NCBI RefSeq assembly: GCF_030817075.1
Contig: NZ_JAUSYU010000001.1
Coordinates: forward strand, 1,736,001 to 1,800,000
Length of the DNA: 64,000 nt
Direction of reading: 5' to 3'
DNA from: Arthrobacter sp. V1I9
Lineage (GTDB): Bacteria > Actinomycetota > Actinomycetes > Actinomycetales > Micrococcaceae
The position numbers were made by a program, and so were the translations under genes. Each line of letters begins with the position of its first letter. Position 1 is the stretch's first letter. This document shows, one piece after another, positions 25,501 to 34,850 of the stretch. The notes beneath the pieces are model-generated. The model was given only the letters and a program-made list of their open reading frames with translations. It ran no database searches and was not told where the DNA came from.

Positions 25501-26062
25501 GGAAGGACAGCTTTCCCTGCCCCTGGGCGATGTGGAACTGCGCAACGTCAAGCCGGGGCTCCCGGAACCCACCCTCATCGAAAACGTGCGGGCAGAGCTG
25601 GACCTGATGGCTGTGGACGTCAGCAGCCACCTTATGGACAGCCACCGGCCCATGCTGGACAGGCTGGGAGTCACCACAGCGGACAAGCTCCTGGGCCTGC
25701 GCAACGGGACGGAAGTCCTGGTGGCCGGAGTGCGGGTAGCCACCCAGACGCCCCCCATGCGCGGGGGCAGGAGGGTGGTGTTCATCAGCATTGACGACGG
25801 CACCGGCTGCATTGATTCGGTCTTCTTCCATGAGGCCCAGGAGAATGCCGGCCTGCTCCTGTTCGGAACCCGGCTGCTGTTGATCCGCGGCACCACCCGG
25901 AGGACGGGCCCGCGGGGAATCAGCCTCAGCGCAAGCATGGCTTGGGACCTCAGCCGCACCGAAACCCTGCCCTTCCCGGATTCGGAGACCAGTGCCCCTG
26001 ACGGCCCGCATCCACTGGATGGAATCAGCAGGAGCCTGGCCATCACGGGATTTAACGGTTGA
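22574..26062 (+). CDS. dnaE2: Error-prone DNA polymerase DnaE2 (ImuC)
   Basis: A 1162-residue C-family DNA polymerase for SOS-induced translesion synthesis. The PHP domain begins FTHLHVSTAFSAHYG with CTDRDGLYG. The polymerase active-site aspartates are in LPDIDIDVESAERHNVYRRIF, followed by VTLMSMQNGYRARGAVRDAG. FRPGPMKSDMV and GCGLAKADEFRRALG are further alpha-subunit motifs. An OB fold ends the protein (VLVAGVRVATQTPPMRGGRRVVFISIDDGTG). The reduced PHP domain and the lack of a beta-binding tail fit DnaE2 and not the replicative DnaE1. It is coupled to DUF6504 and LexA-controlled. Confidence 0.95.
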   Translation: MSFTHLHVSTAFSAHYGVSWPEELAQAAAADGATALACTDRDGLYGTIKHLKACMDAGIDPIVGVDLAVYDDDGDHRTQLAGRVVVLARGNNNGAGYRALCRLVSDAHARTSGKSGGTVPVAVTRAELASRTLDPRTLKPVLMVLIGPDSDVGRAMGGRRYLRPRTLFKQWLDAMPAGTVVTEIVSQLSAPGAPLSTSHAVRMLKLAEEHNIPAIFSNAVRYCAEDGAATADVLDSARTLKSLPELAQEPMLQPNGQGWLKSAAHMLQLGKEIISAAGYGTADLKQLMAQTEALADLCRMDPVTDMGWKQPVVPEASVIGINQDPHLELVQRCQAGIGRRFPGISGTREEEMRYRLEHELGIIQNLGFSSYFLTVAEVSRMIQDMGVRAAARGSGASSLVNYLIDVSQVNPLQHDLIFERFLSRDRATLPDIDIDVESAERHNVYRRIFERFGAERVTLMSMQNGYRARGAVRDAGMALGMDDGDVGDIAKQLWRFSARKFREALQEKPELREFAGRVEQRDTHGNQQLDLLVDLTERLDRLPRHISMHPCGVILGDATLLDRTPVQPSGLGLPMSQFDKHDMDPMGMLKLDVLGVRMQSAMAFAVREVIRIHSSKEEVVAAGKHDPGQDGSGPDYIAENGHIDLNAIPLDDEATFELIRSTHTLGCFQIESPGQRELIGKMAPREFNDLIIDISLFRPGPMKSDMVRPFLEHRHGFAPEVYPHPDLKPVLAETHGVTVFHEQILKTFNVMTGCGLAKADEFRRALGNEVLELSVEEFFRREARKKGYSPEVVDNVWGTLKAFGSFGFCKAHGAAFAVPTYQSAWLKTHHPEAFLAGLWEHDPGMYPKRLLVAEARRLGIPILPLDINRSKGEYRVERVRQGPDAGRLGIRLSLNGIYGLSATELKRIVAGQPYDSLADLRARSRLSKPSIKRLAQLGAFDSLHREAGGVANRADLVQHLQQLQSAGSGRKGVEVLEGQLSLPLGDVELRNVKPGLPEPTLIENVRAELDLMAVDVSSHLMDSHRPMLDRLGVTTADKLLGLRNGTEVLVAGVRVATQTPPMRGGRRVVFISIDDGTGCIDSVFFHEAQENAGLLLFGTRLLLIRGTTRRTGPRGISLSASMAWDLSRTETLPFPDSETSAPDGPHPLDGISRSLAITGFNG

Positions 26063-26178
26063 GCCTGCCATGCGCCGCGTTGGTCGGCCCTTTGCTGAAC
26101 CGATAGCATTGACGGTGGCTGGCTGTGGTCCCCGTACGCCACAAGCTATGAAGCCTTAACTTTGAATAGGAGACACCC

Positions 26179-28188
26179 GTGTCAGATGCCCAGCAGATCA
26201 CCCTCCTCGTTGATGGCGAAGAGACCAAGGTGGCTACCGGGACAACCGGTGCGGAACTCTTCTTTGAGCGCCGTGATGTTGTTGTTGCCCGCGTCAATGG
26301 CGAACTGAAGGACCTGGACCAGGAACTTCCGGAAGGCGCCAACGTCGAAGGCGTCACCATCGATTCCCCCGACGGACTGAACGTACTCCGCCACTCCACC
26401 GCCCACGTGATGGCCCAGGCCGTCCAGCAACTGCGCCCCGACGCCAAGCTGGGCATTGGTCCTTACATCACCGACGGTTTCTACTTCGACTTTGACGTAG
26501 CCGAGCCCTTCACCCCCGAGGACCTCAAAACCCTCGAAAAGATGATGCTCAAAATCGTCAACCAGAACCAGAAGTTCGTCCGGCGTGTGGTCTCCGAGGA
26601 CGAGGCCCGCGAAGCGATGAAGAACGAGCCCTACAAGCTCGAACTCCTTGGCAGGAAAAACGAGGCTGCCGAAGCCGGTGAGGGCGTCAACGTTGAAGTG
26701 GGCGCCGGTGACATTACCATTTACGACAACGTTGAGCGCAAGGAAGCAACCACCGTCTGGTGCGATCTCTGCCGCGGCCCGCACCTGCCCAACACCAAGC
26801 TGATTTCGAACGCCTTCGCCCTCACCCGTTCGTCCTCCGCCTATTGGCTGGGTAACCAGAATAACCAGCAGCTGCAGCGGATTTACGGTACGGCCTGGCC
26901 CACCAAGGACGCACTCAAGGCCTACCAGGAACGTCTCGCTGAAGCGGAGCGGCGTGACCACCGCAAGCTCGGCGTTGAGCTGGACCTGTTCTCCTTCCCC
27001 GACGAGCTCGGCTCCGGCCTGCCGGTGTTCCACCCCAAGGGCGGCATCATCCGCAAGGAGATGGAGGACTATTCGCGGCAGCGCCACGTCGAGGCGGGCT
27101 ACGAGTTTGTCTACACGCCGCACATTACCAAGGGCCACCTGTACGAGGTCTCCGGACACCTGGACTGGTACAAGGAAGGCATGTTCCCGCCCATGCAGGT
27201 GGATGCGGAACTCAACGAGGACGGCACCGTGCGCAAGCCGGCCCAGGATTACTACCTGAAGCCGATGAACTGCCCCATGCACAACCTCATCTTCCGGTCC
27301 CGCGGCCGTTCCTATCGCGAGCTGCCCCTGCGCCTGTTTGAATTCGGCTCGGTCTACCGATACGAGAAGTCCGGCGTGGTGCACGGCCTCACCCGTGTCC
27401 GCGGCATGACACAGGATGATGCCCACATCTACTGCACCCGCGAGCAGATGAAGGACGAACTCACCAAGACGTTGAACTTCGTCCTCGGCCTCCTCAAGGA
27501 CTACGGGCTGAACGACTTCTATCTTGAGCTCTCCACCAAGGATCCCGAAAAGTACGTGGGTGACGACGCCGCGTGGGACGAAGCCACCAGGACCCTCGCC
27601 GAAGTGGCGCAGGAATCAGGGCTGGAGCTTGTTCCGGATCCGGGCGGAGCCGCGTTCTACGGCCCCAAGATTTCCGTGCAGGCAAAGGACGCCCTGGGCC
27701 GCACCTGGCAGATGTCCACCATCCAGCTGGACTTCAACCTGCCTGAGCGGTTCGAACTGGAATTCCAGGCTGCCGACGGCACCCGCCAGCGTCCCGTGAT
27801 GATCCACCGTGCGCTGTTCGGCTCGATCGAACGGTTCATGGGCGTGCTCACCGAGCACTACGCCGGCGCTTTCCCCGCCTGGCTCGCCCCCGTCCAGGTG
27901 GTAGGCATCCCGGTGGCGGAGACGTTCAACGAGTACATGTTCGACGTCGTCGACCAACTTAAGGCAGCAGGCATCCGGGCTGAGGTGGACACCTCCTCGG
28001 ACAGGTTCCCCAAAAAGATCCGCACCGCCAGCAAGGACAAGATCCCGTTTGTGCTGATCGCAGGCGGCGATGACGCCGAGGCAGACGCCGTATCGTTCCG
28101 CTTCCGTGACGGAAGCCAGGACAACGGCGTGCCCGTGGCAGAGGCAGTCAAGCGGATCACGGAAGCCGTCCGTAACCGGACCAGCTAG
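26179..28188 (+). CDS. thrS: Threonyl-tRNA synthetase
   Basis: Class II synthetase, 669 residues from a GTG start with TAGGAG upstream. The TGS domain (1-about 65), the editing domain with [14 protein letters not shown] and [12 protein letters not shown], the catalytic core with zinc ligands in MNCPMHN and the motif-2 loop [28 protein letters not shown], and the anticodon-binding domain at the end are all visible. It charges tRNA-Thr. It opens the conserved actinobacterial series thrS-HIT-pgsA. No T-box leader is recognised in the 116 bases upstream. Confidence 0.97.
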   Translation: MSDAQQITLLVDGEETKVATGTTGAELFFERRDVVVARVNGELKDLDQELPEGANVEGVTIDSPDGLNVLRHSTAHVMAQAVQQLRPDAKLGIGPYITDGFYFDFDVAEPFTPEDLKTLEKMMLKIVNQNQKFVRRVVSEDEAREAMKNEPYKLELLGRKNEAAEAGEGVNVEVGAGDITIYDNVERKEATTVWCDLCRGPHLPNTKLISNAFALTRSSSAYWLGNQNNQQLQRIYGTAWPTKDALKAYQERLAEAERRDHRKLGVELDLFSFPDELGSGLPVFHPKGGIIRKEMEDYSRQRHVEAGYEFVYTPHITKGHLYEVSGHLDWYKEGMFPPMQVDAELNEDGTVRKPAQDYYLKPMNCPMHNLIFRSRGRSYRELPLRLFEFGSVYRYEKSGVVHGLTRVRGMTQDDAHIYCTREQMKDELTKTLNFVLGLLKDYGLNDFYLELSTKDPEKYVGDDAAWDEATRTLAEVAQESGLELVPDPGGAAFYGPKISVQAKDALGRTWQMSTIQLDFNLPERFELEFQAADGTRQRPVMIHRALFGSIERFMGVLTEHYAGAFPAWLAPVQVVGIPVAETFNEYMFDVVDQLKAAGIRAEVDTSSDRFPKKIRTASKDKIPFVLIAGGDDAEADAVSFRFRDGSQDNGVPVAEAVKRITEAVRNRTS

Positions 28189-28205
28189 CGGAACGGAACA
28201 GCACC

Positions 28206-28793
28206 GTGCAGGAGAACACAGGCACAGGATATCCAGGGGATGCCGGCGTTACCGACGACTTTGACCTCGCCGGTGTCCCGGACGCCTTCCAGCGCCTGTG
28301 GACTCCGCACCGCATGGCCTACATCAAGGGCGGCCAGCACCAGTTCAAGAACGAAAACGACTGCCCATTCTGCATCGGGCCAGGCCGGACCGACGAGGAT
28401 GCGCTGATCGTCTACCGGGGGAAGACCTGCTACGTGGTGCTGAACCTGTTTCCGTACAACCCGGGGCATCTTTTGGTCTGCCCGTACCGTCATATCCCCG
28501 ACTACACCGACCTGACCGTCGAGGAGACGGTGGAGTTTGCCGAGCTGACCCAGACGGCCATGCGGGTCCTGCGGAAAGTATCAAACCCGGGCGGATTCAA
28601 CCTCGGCATGAACCAGGGTGTAGTGGGCGGCGCCGGCATCGCCGCGCACCTGCACCAGCACATCGTTCCGCGCTGGGGCGGTGACGGGAATTTCTTCCCC
28701 ATCATCGCCCAGACCAAGGCGATCACGCAGACCCTTGACGAGGTCCGCCAACAGGTCGCCGACGCCTGGCCCGGGGAGACGGATGCTGAATAG
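28206..28793 (+). CDS. HIT family nucleotide hydrolase/phosphorylase
   Basis: A 195-residue histidine-triad protein with the active site HLHQHIVPR and the paired substrate loop GGFNLGMNQG. CPFCIGP near the N-terminus may bind zinc. The mycobacterial protein in the same position (next to thrS and pgsA) is an Ap4A phosphorylase, so removal of diadenosine tetraphosphate is likely. GTG start at 28,206. The end overlaps pgsA by 11 bases. Confidence 0.9.
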   Translation: MQENTGTGYPGDAGVTDDFDLAGVPDAFQRLWTPHRMAYIKGGQHQFKNENDCPFCIGPGRTDEDALIVYRGKTCYVVLNLFPYNPGHLLVCPYRHIPDYTDLTVEETVEFAELTQTAMRVLRKVSNPGGFNLGMNQGVVGGAGIAAHLHQHIVPRWGGDGNFFPIIAQTKAITQTLDEVRQQVADAWPGETDAE

Positions 28794-29406
28794 GCACGCC
28801 CGCGGGTTCTTCACCGCACTGTTCACCCCGCTCGCCCGCTGGCTCCTTCGGATCGGCGTCTCACCGGATGCGGTGACCATCATCGGTACCGCCGGTGTGG
28901 TGGTGGGCGCCCTCGTTTTCTACCCCCTGGGACAGCTCTGGTGGGGAACGCTGTTCATCACCGCGTTTATCTTCTCCGATGTCCTGGACGGCATCATGGC
29001 CAGGATGCAGGCGGTGGGCAGCCGCTGGGGCAACTTCCTCGACTCCACCCTGGACCGGATCGCCGACGGTGCACTCTTCGCCGGTCTGGCCGTCTGGTTC
29101 TTCACCGGCGGCGCGAATGTTCCCATCGCCATGGCAGCCACCGTTTGCCTGGTCCTTGGCATGGTGGTCTCCTACGCCAGGGCCAAGGCGGAGTCACTGG
29201 GTTTCACGGCCAACATCGGCATCGCAGAACGTGCAGAACGCCTCGTGTCCGTGCTGGTGGTCACCGGCTTTACCGGCCTCGGGCTGCCGCTGGTGGTGTT
29301 GCTGGTGACGCTTGTGCTGCTCGCCCTTGCCAGCTTCATCACCGTGGTCCAGCGCGTGGTGTCGGTACGGCGCCAGGCACTTGCGGAACCTTTCCCGGCT
29401 GATTAA
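28783..29406 (+). CDS. pgsA: CDP-alcohol phosphatidyltransferase, likely phosphatidylinositol-phosphate synthase
   Basis: A 207-residue membrane enzyme with about six helices. The CDP-alcohol phosphotransferase signature D-G-x2-A-R-x8-G-x3-D-x3-D is exact in DGIMARMQAVGSRWGNFLD followed by STLDRIADG. The position after thrS and the HIT gene matches mycobacterial pgsA1, which condenses CDP-diacylglycerol with inositol-phosphate. The usual next genes there, the acyltransferase and pimA mannosyltransferase, are absent here. Phosphatidylglycerol-phosphate synthase is the alternative. Confidence 0.85.
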   Translation: MLNRHARGFFTALFTPLARWLLRIGVSPDAVTIIGTAGVVVGALVFYPLGQLWWGTLFITAFIFSDVLDGIMARMQAVGSRWGNFLDSTLDRIADGALFAGLAVWFFTGGANVPIAMAATVCLVLGMVVSYARAKAESLGFTANIGIAERAERLVSVLVVTGFTGLGLPLVVLLVTLVLLALASFITVVQRVVSVRRQALAEPFPAD

Positions 29407-29551
29407 GACGAATTGAGCCGCCCGGGTGTGGTGAGACTAGTATTAGGACTGCCCGGTCAATGGATCCGGCAACCCGGTGTGTGTACAGATGGCATCTCCG
29501 TGCCGCCCTGCACGCCCGGCGAAGGTCATCTATCTACCCATAGGGGTTTTT

Positions 29552-30478
29552 GTGTCTACACCTGATGTAAGCAGCGAGGCCGGTTCGTCCGCGAACAGCG
29601 TCACGGGCAGCAACCGCGTAAAGCGGGGCATGGCTGAGATGCTCAAGGGCGGCGTCATCATGGACGTCGTCAACGTCGAACAGGCCCGCATCGCCGAAGA
29701 CGCCGGTGCCGTTGCTGTGATGGCGCTGGAACGCGTTCCGGCCGATATCCGCGCCCAGGGCGGCGTCTCCCGCATGTCCGATCCGGACATGATCGACAAG
29801 ATCATCGACGCCGTGTCCGTGCCGGTCATGGCCAAGGCCCGGATCGGCCACTTCGTTGAGGCCCAGGTCCTGCAGTCCCTGGGCGTGGACTACATTGACG
29901 AGTCCGAGGTCCTGACCCCGGCCGACTACATCAACCACATCGACAAGTGGAACTTCAAGGTTCCCTTCGTCTGTGGCGCCACAAACCTCGGTGAGGCGCT
30001 GCGCCGCATCAACGAGGGCGCGGCGATGATCCGGTCCAAGGGCGAGGCCGGCACCGGCGACGTCTCCAACGCCACCGGGCACATGCGCCAGATCCGCTCC
30101 GAGATTGCCAAGCTTGCCGCCCTGCCCGAGGACGAGCTGTACGTTGCGGCCAAGGAACTGCAGGCGCCGTACGAACTGGTCAAGGAAGTTGCCGCTGCCG
30201 GCAAGCTTCCCGTGGTGCTGTTCACCGCCGGCGGCATTGCCACCCCGGCCGACGCCGCCATGATGATGCAGCTCGGCGCTGACGGCGTGTTCGTCGGCTC
30301 CGGCATCTTCAAGTCCGGCAACCCCGCCCAGCGCGCGGCCGCCGTCGTGAAGGCGACCACCTTCTTTGATGACCCCGACGTCATCGCCAAGGCCTCCCGC
30401 GGCCTCGGCGAAGCCATGGTGGGCATCAACGTCGACGAGATCCCGCAGCCGCACCGCCTGGCCGAGCGCGGCTGGTAG
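29552..30478 (+). CDS. pdxS: Pyridoxal 5'-phosphate synthase lyase subunit PdxS
   Basis: A 308-residue TIM-barrel enzyme that builds PLP from ribose 5-phosphate, glyceraldehyde 3-phosphate and ammonia. The conserved blocks [31 protein letters not shown] and [11 protein letters not shown] with the active-site lysines are intact. The GTG start at 29,552 has AGGGG upstream, and in-frame starts further up have none. Its ammonia-supplying partner PdxT is encoded 4.4 kb away, beyond a block on the other strand. A strong terminator follows. Confidence 0.96.
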   Translation: MSTPDVSSEAGSSANSVTGSNRVKRGMAEMLKGGVIMDVVNVEQARIAEDAGAVAVMALERVPADIRAQGGVSRMSDPDMIDKIIDAVSVPVMAKARIGHFVEAQVLQSLGVDYIDESEVLTPADYINHIDKWNFKVPFVCGATNLGEALRRINEGAAMIRSKGEAGTGDVSNATGHMRQIRSEIAKLAALPEDELYVAAKELQAPYELVKEVAAAGKLPVVLFTAGGIATPADAAMMMQLGADGVFVGSGIFKSGNPAQRAAAVVKATTFFDDPDVIAKASRGLGEAMVGINVDEIPQPHRLAERGW

Positions 30479-30494
30479 TTCGCGCTCCTGCTTG

Positions 30495-30536
30495 CGACGG
30501 CGGCGGGTCACCTTTTTTGGTGACTCGCCGCCGTTG
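30495..30536. terminator. Terminator between pdxS and the M3 peptidase
   Basis: GACGGCGGCGGGTCACC (30496-30512) pairs with GGTGACTCGCCGCCGTT (30519-30535) with one G-T pair, around a six-T loop. It separates two convergent genes. Confidence 0.75.
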
Positions 30537-30551
30537 TCGTGGGGAGTGGGG

Positions 30552-32564
30552 TTAGTCCAGGCCGCGGCGCTTCAGGAGCGGCTCAAGCTTTGCTTCGCGG
30601 CCTCGGAGGGTCTTGAAGGAATCCAGGGGGTCGCGGCTGTTTCCCCGGGACAGCAGCTCCCGGCGGAAGCGTTCACCGTTGGTCCGGTTGAGGCCTCCGT
30701 TCTCTGTGAACCAGTCCACTGTTTCGGCGTCCAGCACCTCGCTCCAGATGTACGAGTAGTAGCCTGCCGCGTAACCGGCACCGGCGAAGACGTGCTGGAA
30801 GTATCCTGTGCGGTAGCGCGGCGGAATCAGGGCATGGGCAATGCCGGCAGCCGCCAGGGCCTTGTCCTCGAAGGCAACGGCGTCCTCCGGTACCTCGGTG
30901 CTCCCCAGGACGTGCCAAGCCAGGTCCAGCAGTGCCGCCCCCAAATACTCCGTGGTGGCAAACCCCTCGCCCCAGAGCCGTGATGCATCCAGTTTGTCGA
31001 CGATGTCCTGCGGGAGCGGCTCCCCGGTGGCGTGGTGCTTCGCGTAGTTGGCCAGCACCTCCGGCCACATAATCCACATCTCATTGACCTGGGACGGGTA
31101 CTCTACGAAGTCCCGGGGGACCGACGTGCCCGAAAACCGCGGGTAGGTCACGTTGGAAAACAGCCCATGCAGGGCATGTCCGAACTCGTGGAACGTAGTC
31201 CGCAGCTCATCCAGGGTCAGGAGCGCAGGTTCGCCTGCCGGCGGCTTGGAGATGTTGAGGTTGTTGATGACTACGGGCTTGGTCCCCAGCAGCGACGACT
31301 GTTCCACCAGGGAATTCATCCAGGCGCCGCCCCGCTTGGACTCACGGGTGTAGTAGTCGCCGAGGAACAGGCCAAGGGCGGTGCCGTCCTCGTTCCGGAC
31401 CTCCCAGACACGCACATCCGGGTGGTAGCCGGAAAGGTCCTCCCGCTCGTGGAAGGTGATGCCGTAAAGCGAGGTGGCAGCGAAGAAGACTCCGTCCGTG
31501 AGGACCCGGTCCAACTCGAAATAGGGCCGAAGGGCCTGCTCGTCCACGTCGTACTTTTCGCGGCGGACCTTGGCCGAGTAGAACGCCCAGTCCCAGGCCT
31601 CCAAGGGGTGTCCGGCTGCCTCAGCTAGAGCCGCGGCCTCGAGGTCCGCGTTGCGGACCGCGGCGGGCGCCATCCGGTTCAGCATCGACTGGACCGACTC
31701 GAAATCGGGTGCGGTCTGGAGGTCCACCACGAGTTCGGCGTAGTTGGCGAAGCCCAGCAAAGCAGCTTTTTCGGCGCGCAGGCCCGCCATGGACCGGGCG
31801 AGTTCGAGCACGTCCAGGTTCCCGCCGCTGCTGCCGCGGGCCACGGACGCCTCAAACAGCCGACGCCGGATGTCGCGGTTCTCCAGCGCGGCAAGGGCAG
31901 GCTGGTTGGTCGGCTGGATCAGGGTCAGGAGAAACTTTCCTTCATGCCCTGCTGCCCGGGCCGCTTCAGCGGCACCCGCCACGTCGTCGGCCGGCAATCC
32001 CGCCAGGTCTGCGGAGTCCTCAAGCAGGAGGGCCGCGGACTTCATGGCCTCCTTGACGCGCTGGCCGAATTCGGTTCCCAGCCGGGAGAGTTCGGCATTG
32101 AGCGCACGGAGCCGCTCCTGCCCTGGGCCATCCAGTTGGATGCCGGACTGCCGGAAGTCCTTCAAATATTCGTCCACCAGGCGGGCCGGCTCCGGGTCAA
32201 GACCGGCCACGTCGATGGCGGCGAAGCGTTCGTAGAGTGGCTTGTTCAGGAACACTTCGTCCTGATGGGCCGAGAACCGCGGCGAGAGCTGGGTTTCAAG
32301 ATCCCGAATGTCCTCGGAAGCGTCGGCAGAAACAAGCGTAAAGAAGGCGGCGGCAGTCCGCTGCAGCAGCAGCCCGGAGCGCTCCATCGCTACAGCAGTG
32401 TTGTCGAAGGTAGCGGGATCAGGATTCTCGGTGATCGCCAGGATTTCCGCCAGATGCTCAGCGAATCCTGCCTCCGCCGCTTCGGCGAAGTGGGAAGGCC
32501 CGATTTCCGTGAACGGTGGCAGAGCGAACGGAAGCGTGCTGGGAGTGAGCAGGGGGTTTGTCAT
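30552..32564 (-). CDS. M3 family metallopeptidase (dipeptidyl carboxypeptidase-like)
   Basis: A 670-residue cytoplasmic zinc peptidase of the thimet oligopeptidase family. The zinc motif HEFGH is in TTFHEFGHALHGLFSN, with the third ligand Glu in FVEYPSQVNEMW downstream. RYRTGYFQHVFAGAGYAAGYYSYIWSE near the C-terminus is the family's substrate-binding Tyr region. It is closest in pattern to peptidyl-dipeptidase Dcp, which trims dipeptides from C-termini of short peptides. It has no signal peptide. Confidence 0.92.
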   Translation of the reverse strand: MTNPLLTPSTLPFALPPFTEIGPSHFAEAAEAGFAEHLAEILAITENPDPATFDNTAVAMERSGLLLQRTAAAFFTLVSADASEDIRDLETQLSPRFSAHQDEVFLNKPLYERFAAIDVAGLDPEPARLVDEYLKDFRQSGIQLDGPGQERLRALNAELSRLGTEFGQRVKEAMKSAALLLEDSADLAGLPADDVAGAAEAARAAGHEGKFLLTLIQPTNQPALAALENRDIRRRLFEASVARGSSGGNLDVLELARSMAGLRAEKAALLGFANYAELVVDLQTAPDFESVQSMLNRMAPAAVRNADLEAAALAEAAGHPLEAWDWAFYSAKVRREKYDVDEQALRPYFELDRVLTDGVFFAATSLYGITFHEREDLSGYHPDVRVWEVRNEDGTALGLFLGDYYTRESKRGGAWMNSLVEQSSLLGTKPVVINNLNISKPPAGEPALLTLDELRTTFHEFGHALHGLFSNVTYPRFSGTSVPRDFVEYPSQVNEMWIMWPEVLANYAKHHATGEPLPQDIVDKLDASRLWGEGFATTEYLGAALLDLAWHVLGSTEVPEDAVAFEDKALAAAGIAHALIPPRYRTGYFQHVFAGAGYAAGYYSYIWSEVLDAETVDWFTENGGLNRTNGERFRRELLSRGNSRDPLDSFKTLRGREAKLEPLLKRRGLD

Positions 32565-32717
32565 GACGCAAATCTTCCATACGGGTCATGCCATCACAAC
32601 GACCCTCAAATGCTCGTGGCGGCCGGGCACTGTACCAACAATGAGCGAGTTGGAAGGTCCCTTCTCACTGTACCCGTCGTGCAGTGTTCCGCCGCCGGCT
32701 GCTGGACGTCGGGTGGG

Positions 32718-33470
32718 TCAGCGCGGGCGGCGGGCCGCGTGTTCCCTGGCGAGTTCCGCAAACCGGTCGTTCGGCTGCCCGGGGTCAAAGGACCCGAATT
32801 TACGCTCAGCGGCCGTGCGGATCAGGAAGTCGGCAATCGCCGGGTTCTTCGGCAGCAGCGACCCGTGCAGGTAGCTCGCCACGATGTTGCGGTAGCGGGC
32901 GCCTTCGTGGCCATCGCTGCTGTTGTTTCCGGTGCCCTTGGCCACGGTGCCGAGGGGCCGGACGCCGTTGCCGAGGGAGGTCTGCCCACTGTGGTTCTCG
33001 TAACCCAGCACCTCGCCAAACTCCGGCGTGGCCACCTTGACGTTGCCGATCAGGCGCTCATCGGTGCCGTGGGTTTCAACGTCAAGGACGCCGATGCCGG
33101 GGATCACCGCCCCGGTGCGTGTTTTGAAGAACCGTCCGAAAAGCTGGTACAGCCCGCAGATCACCAGCATTGGAGCGCCGTCCTCGGCCAGGTCCTTCAG
33201 CACTCCCGCGCGTGCCTGCAGGTCGTCCTGGATCACCAGCTGGCCGCTGTCCTGGCCGCCACCGCCCACAATGATGTCGGCGTCCTCCGGGAAGGGGTCG
33301 CCGACGTTATATTCGAGCAGCTCCGGCGTGTAGCCGTGCCACCTGATGCGCTGTTGGAGGACCAGGGCGTTTCCCCAGTCGCCGTAGATGTTCATGTCCC
33401 GCGGGTAGAGCTGCACCACCCGGATGGTGCCCTTGCTCTCCTGCACCGGGTCCATGCCTGCGTGGCTCAA
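32718..33470 (-). CDS. gatD: Lipid II isoglutaminyl synthase, glutaminase subunit GatD
   Basis: A 250-residue class I glutamine amidotransferase-like protein. The nucleophile is Cys105 in MLVICGLYQLFG, and the catalytic His is in SYLHGSLLPKNP. Together with MurT it amidates the D-glutamate of the peptidoglycan stem peptide, using ammonia from glutamine. Its ATG overlaps the murT stop, so the two are made together. Confidence 0.93.
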   Translation of the reverse strand: MSHAGMDPVQESKGTIRVVQLYPRDMNIYGDWGNALVLQQRIRWHGYTPELLEYNVGDPFPEDADIIVGGGGQDSGQLVIQDDLQARAGVLKDLAEDGAPMLVICGLYQLFGRFFKTRTGAVIPGIGVLDVETHGTDERLIGNVKVATPEFGEVLGYENHSGQTSLGNGVRPLGTVAKGTGNNSSDGHEGARYRNIVASYLHGSLLPKNPAIADFLIRTAAERKFGSFDPGQPNDRFAELAREHAARRPR

Positions 33471-34759
33471 GAGACAACCTCCACGGTGGTGATTTTGGAC
33501 AGCTCGCGGCGGATGGCCAGCATTGCGGTGTAGGTGCAGAAGATGCGCTTCGGCTTGCCTCGGGCCTCCCTGATGAAGGCGGCAAGGGCCGGCGCAATCT
33601 CGGTCTCGACCCCGCCGATCCGTACTTCGTCATACTGCAGGCGCAGGGCCATGTCGTAGGCGCGGGAGCCGGTTAGCTGGTCCACTCCGCCCTCGCGCAG
33701 TGAGTCAAATTCAACATCCCAGAGCCAGGACATGTCGCGGCCGTCGGCGTAGTTGTCGTTGATGGCGATCATGGTGGCGTAACCGCCGGCGGGGAAGGAT
33801 TTTAGGCCGAGCCGGAACCCGCTGGGGTTCTTGACCAGGACGAGGTCCAGGGGCTGGCCGTCCACCGTCAGGCTTTCGCCGCGTCCGAACGCGGGCGCAA
33901 CCTGGGCGAGTGCCGTCAGCAGGGTGTCGTGGTCGGCGGTGGCGGCGCCGCCACCGCAAATGCTCCGCGCGAGGGTCAGCGCGGCGGCGGCATTGAAGAT
34001 GTTGTATACGCCGCGGAGCTTCATCCCGGTGGAGACCGTGACGCCGTCGTACTCAAAATCGGCGGTGTCCGCACCTACTTTGCGGAGTACGACGTCGGCC
34101 GCGGGCTTTTCCGGCAGGCCTGCCGGAGCGGGGCTTCCGGGGGCGGCGCGCATGTCGTCGTCGTTCGGGAAGGTGCCCAGCAGTGAATCGTCCAGGCCAA
34201 AGTACTTGACGTCCTGACCGGTGAGGGTGGCGGCAATCCTGGCTACACGGGGGTCCTCGCGGTTCAGCACCACAGTCCCGGTGGTCTTGGCGGCGATGTG
34301 CTGGAGCAGCTGTGCCGTCTTGTCGATCTCGCCGAACCGGTCCAGCTGGTCGCGGAGGACGTTCAGCAGCAGGCAGTACCGGGGCGGGACGCTGTTGACG
34401 AAGTGCACGGCGTGGGCCTCGTCCAGTTCCAGGACAGCGATGTCGGCGTCGAGCCGGCCGCGCCAGTCCACTTCACCCAGCAGCGCGGCGGCCACACCGC
34501 GCGTGAAGTTGCTGCCGGTGCGGTTGGTGAAGACCTTGAGCCCCTGGCTCTCCAGCAGCTCCACCACCATTTTGGTGGTGGTGGTTTTGCCGTTGGTGCC
34601 GCTGACCACGGCGACGCCGTGGGGGAGCGTGGTGAGCGTCCGGCGCATGAAGCCGGGATCGATTTTTTCGACCACGAGCCCGGGCAGGGCAGAACCGCCG
34701 CCCCGTAGCCGGGACACACGGCGAACCAGCTTGCCGAGCGGAACACTGAAGTAGAGCAT
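33467..34759 (-). CDS. murT: Lipid II isoglutaminyl synthase, Mur-ligase subunit MurT
   Basis: A Mur-ligase fold protein of about 430 residues. The ATP loop [12 protein letters not shown] is at 53-64. [26 protein letters not shown] and the C-terminal DUF1727 region ([22 protein letters not shown]) are typical of MurT. It activates the stem-peptide glutamate for amidation. The four-cysteine zinc ribbon known from staphylococcal and streptococcal MurT is not seen here. The frame stays open far upstream, over pdxT, but that part is a shadow. The start at 34,759 ([10 protein letters not shown]) is preferred, and an ATG nine codons upstream (MPLLGYIRT) is the alternative. Confidence 0.92.
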   Translation of the reverse strand: MLYFSVPLGKLVRRVSRLRGGGSALPGLVVEKIDPGFMRRTLTTLPHGVAVVSGTNGKTTTTKMVVELLESQGLKVFTNRTGSNFTRGVAAALLGEVDWRGRLDADIAVLELDEAHAVHFVNSVPPRYCLLLNVLRDQLDRFGEIDKTAQLLQHIAAKTTGTVVLNREDPRVARIAATLTGQDVKYFGLDDSLLGTFPNDDDMRAAPGSPAPAGLPEKPAADVVLRKVGADTADFEYDGVTVSTGMKLRGVYNIFNAAAALTLARSICGGGAATADHDTLLTALAQVAPAFGRGESLTVDGQPLDLVLVKNPSGFRLGLKSFPAGGYATMIAINDNYADGRDMSWLWDVEFDSLREGGVDQLTGSRAYDMALRLQYDEVRIGGVETEIAPALAAFIREARGKPKRIFCTYTAMLAIRRELSKITTVEVVS

Positions 34760-34850
34760 TGTTCGAATATATCCCAGCAAGGGCATGGAACGGCCGTCGG
34801 GGTGTGGTTGCCGGGCCGGTAAGGAAGGCTTGGCCACGTATGCTGGGTGG

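Noticed and set aside
26063-26178. T-box leader before thrS
   Set aside because: No T-box sequence or antiterminator-like structure is seen. The same is true before hisS, aspS and alaS.
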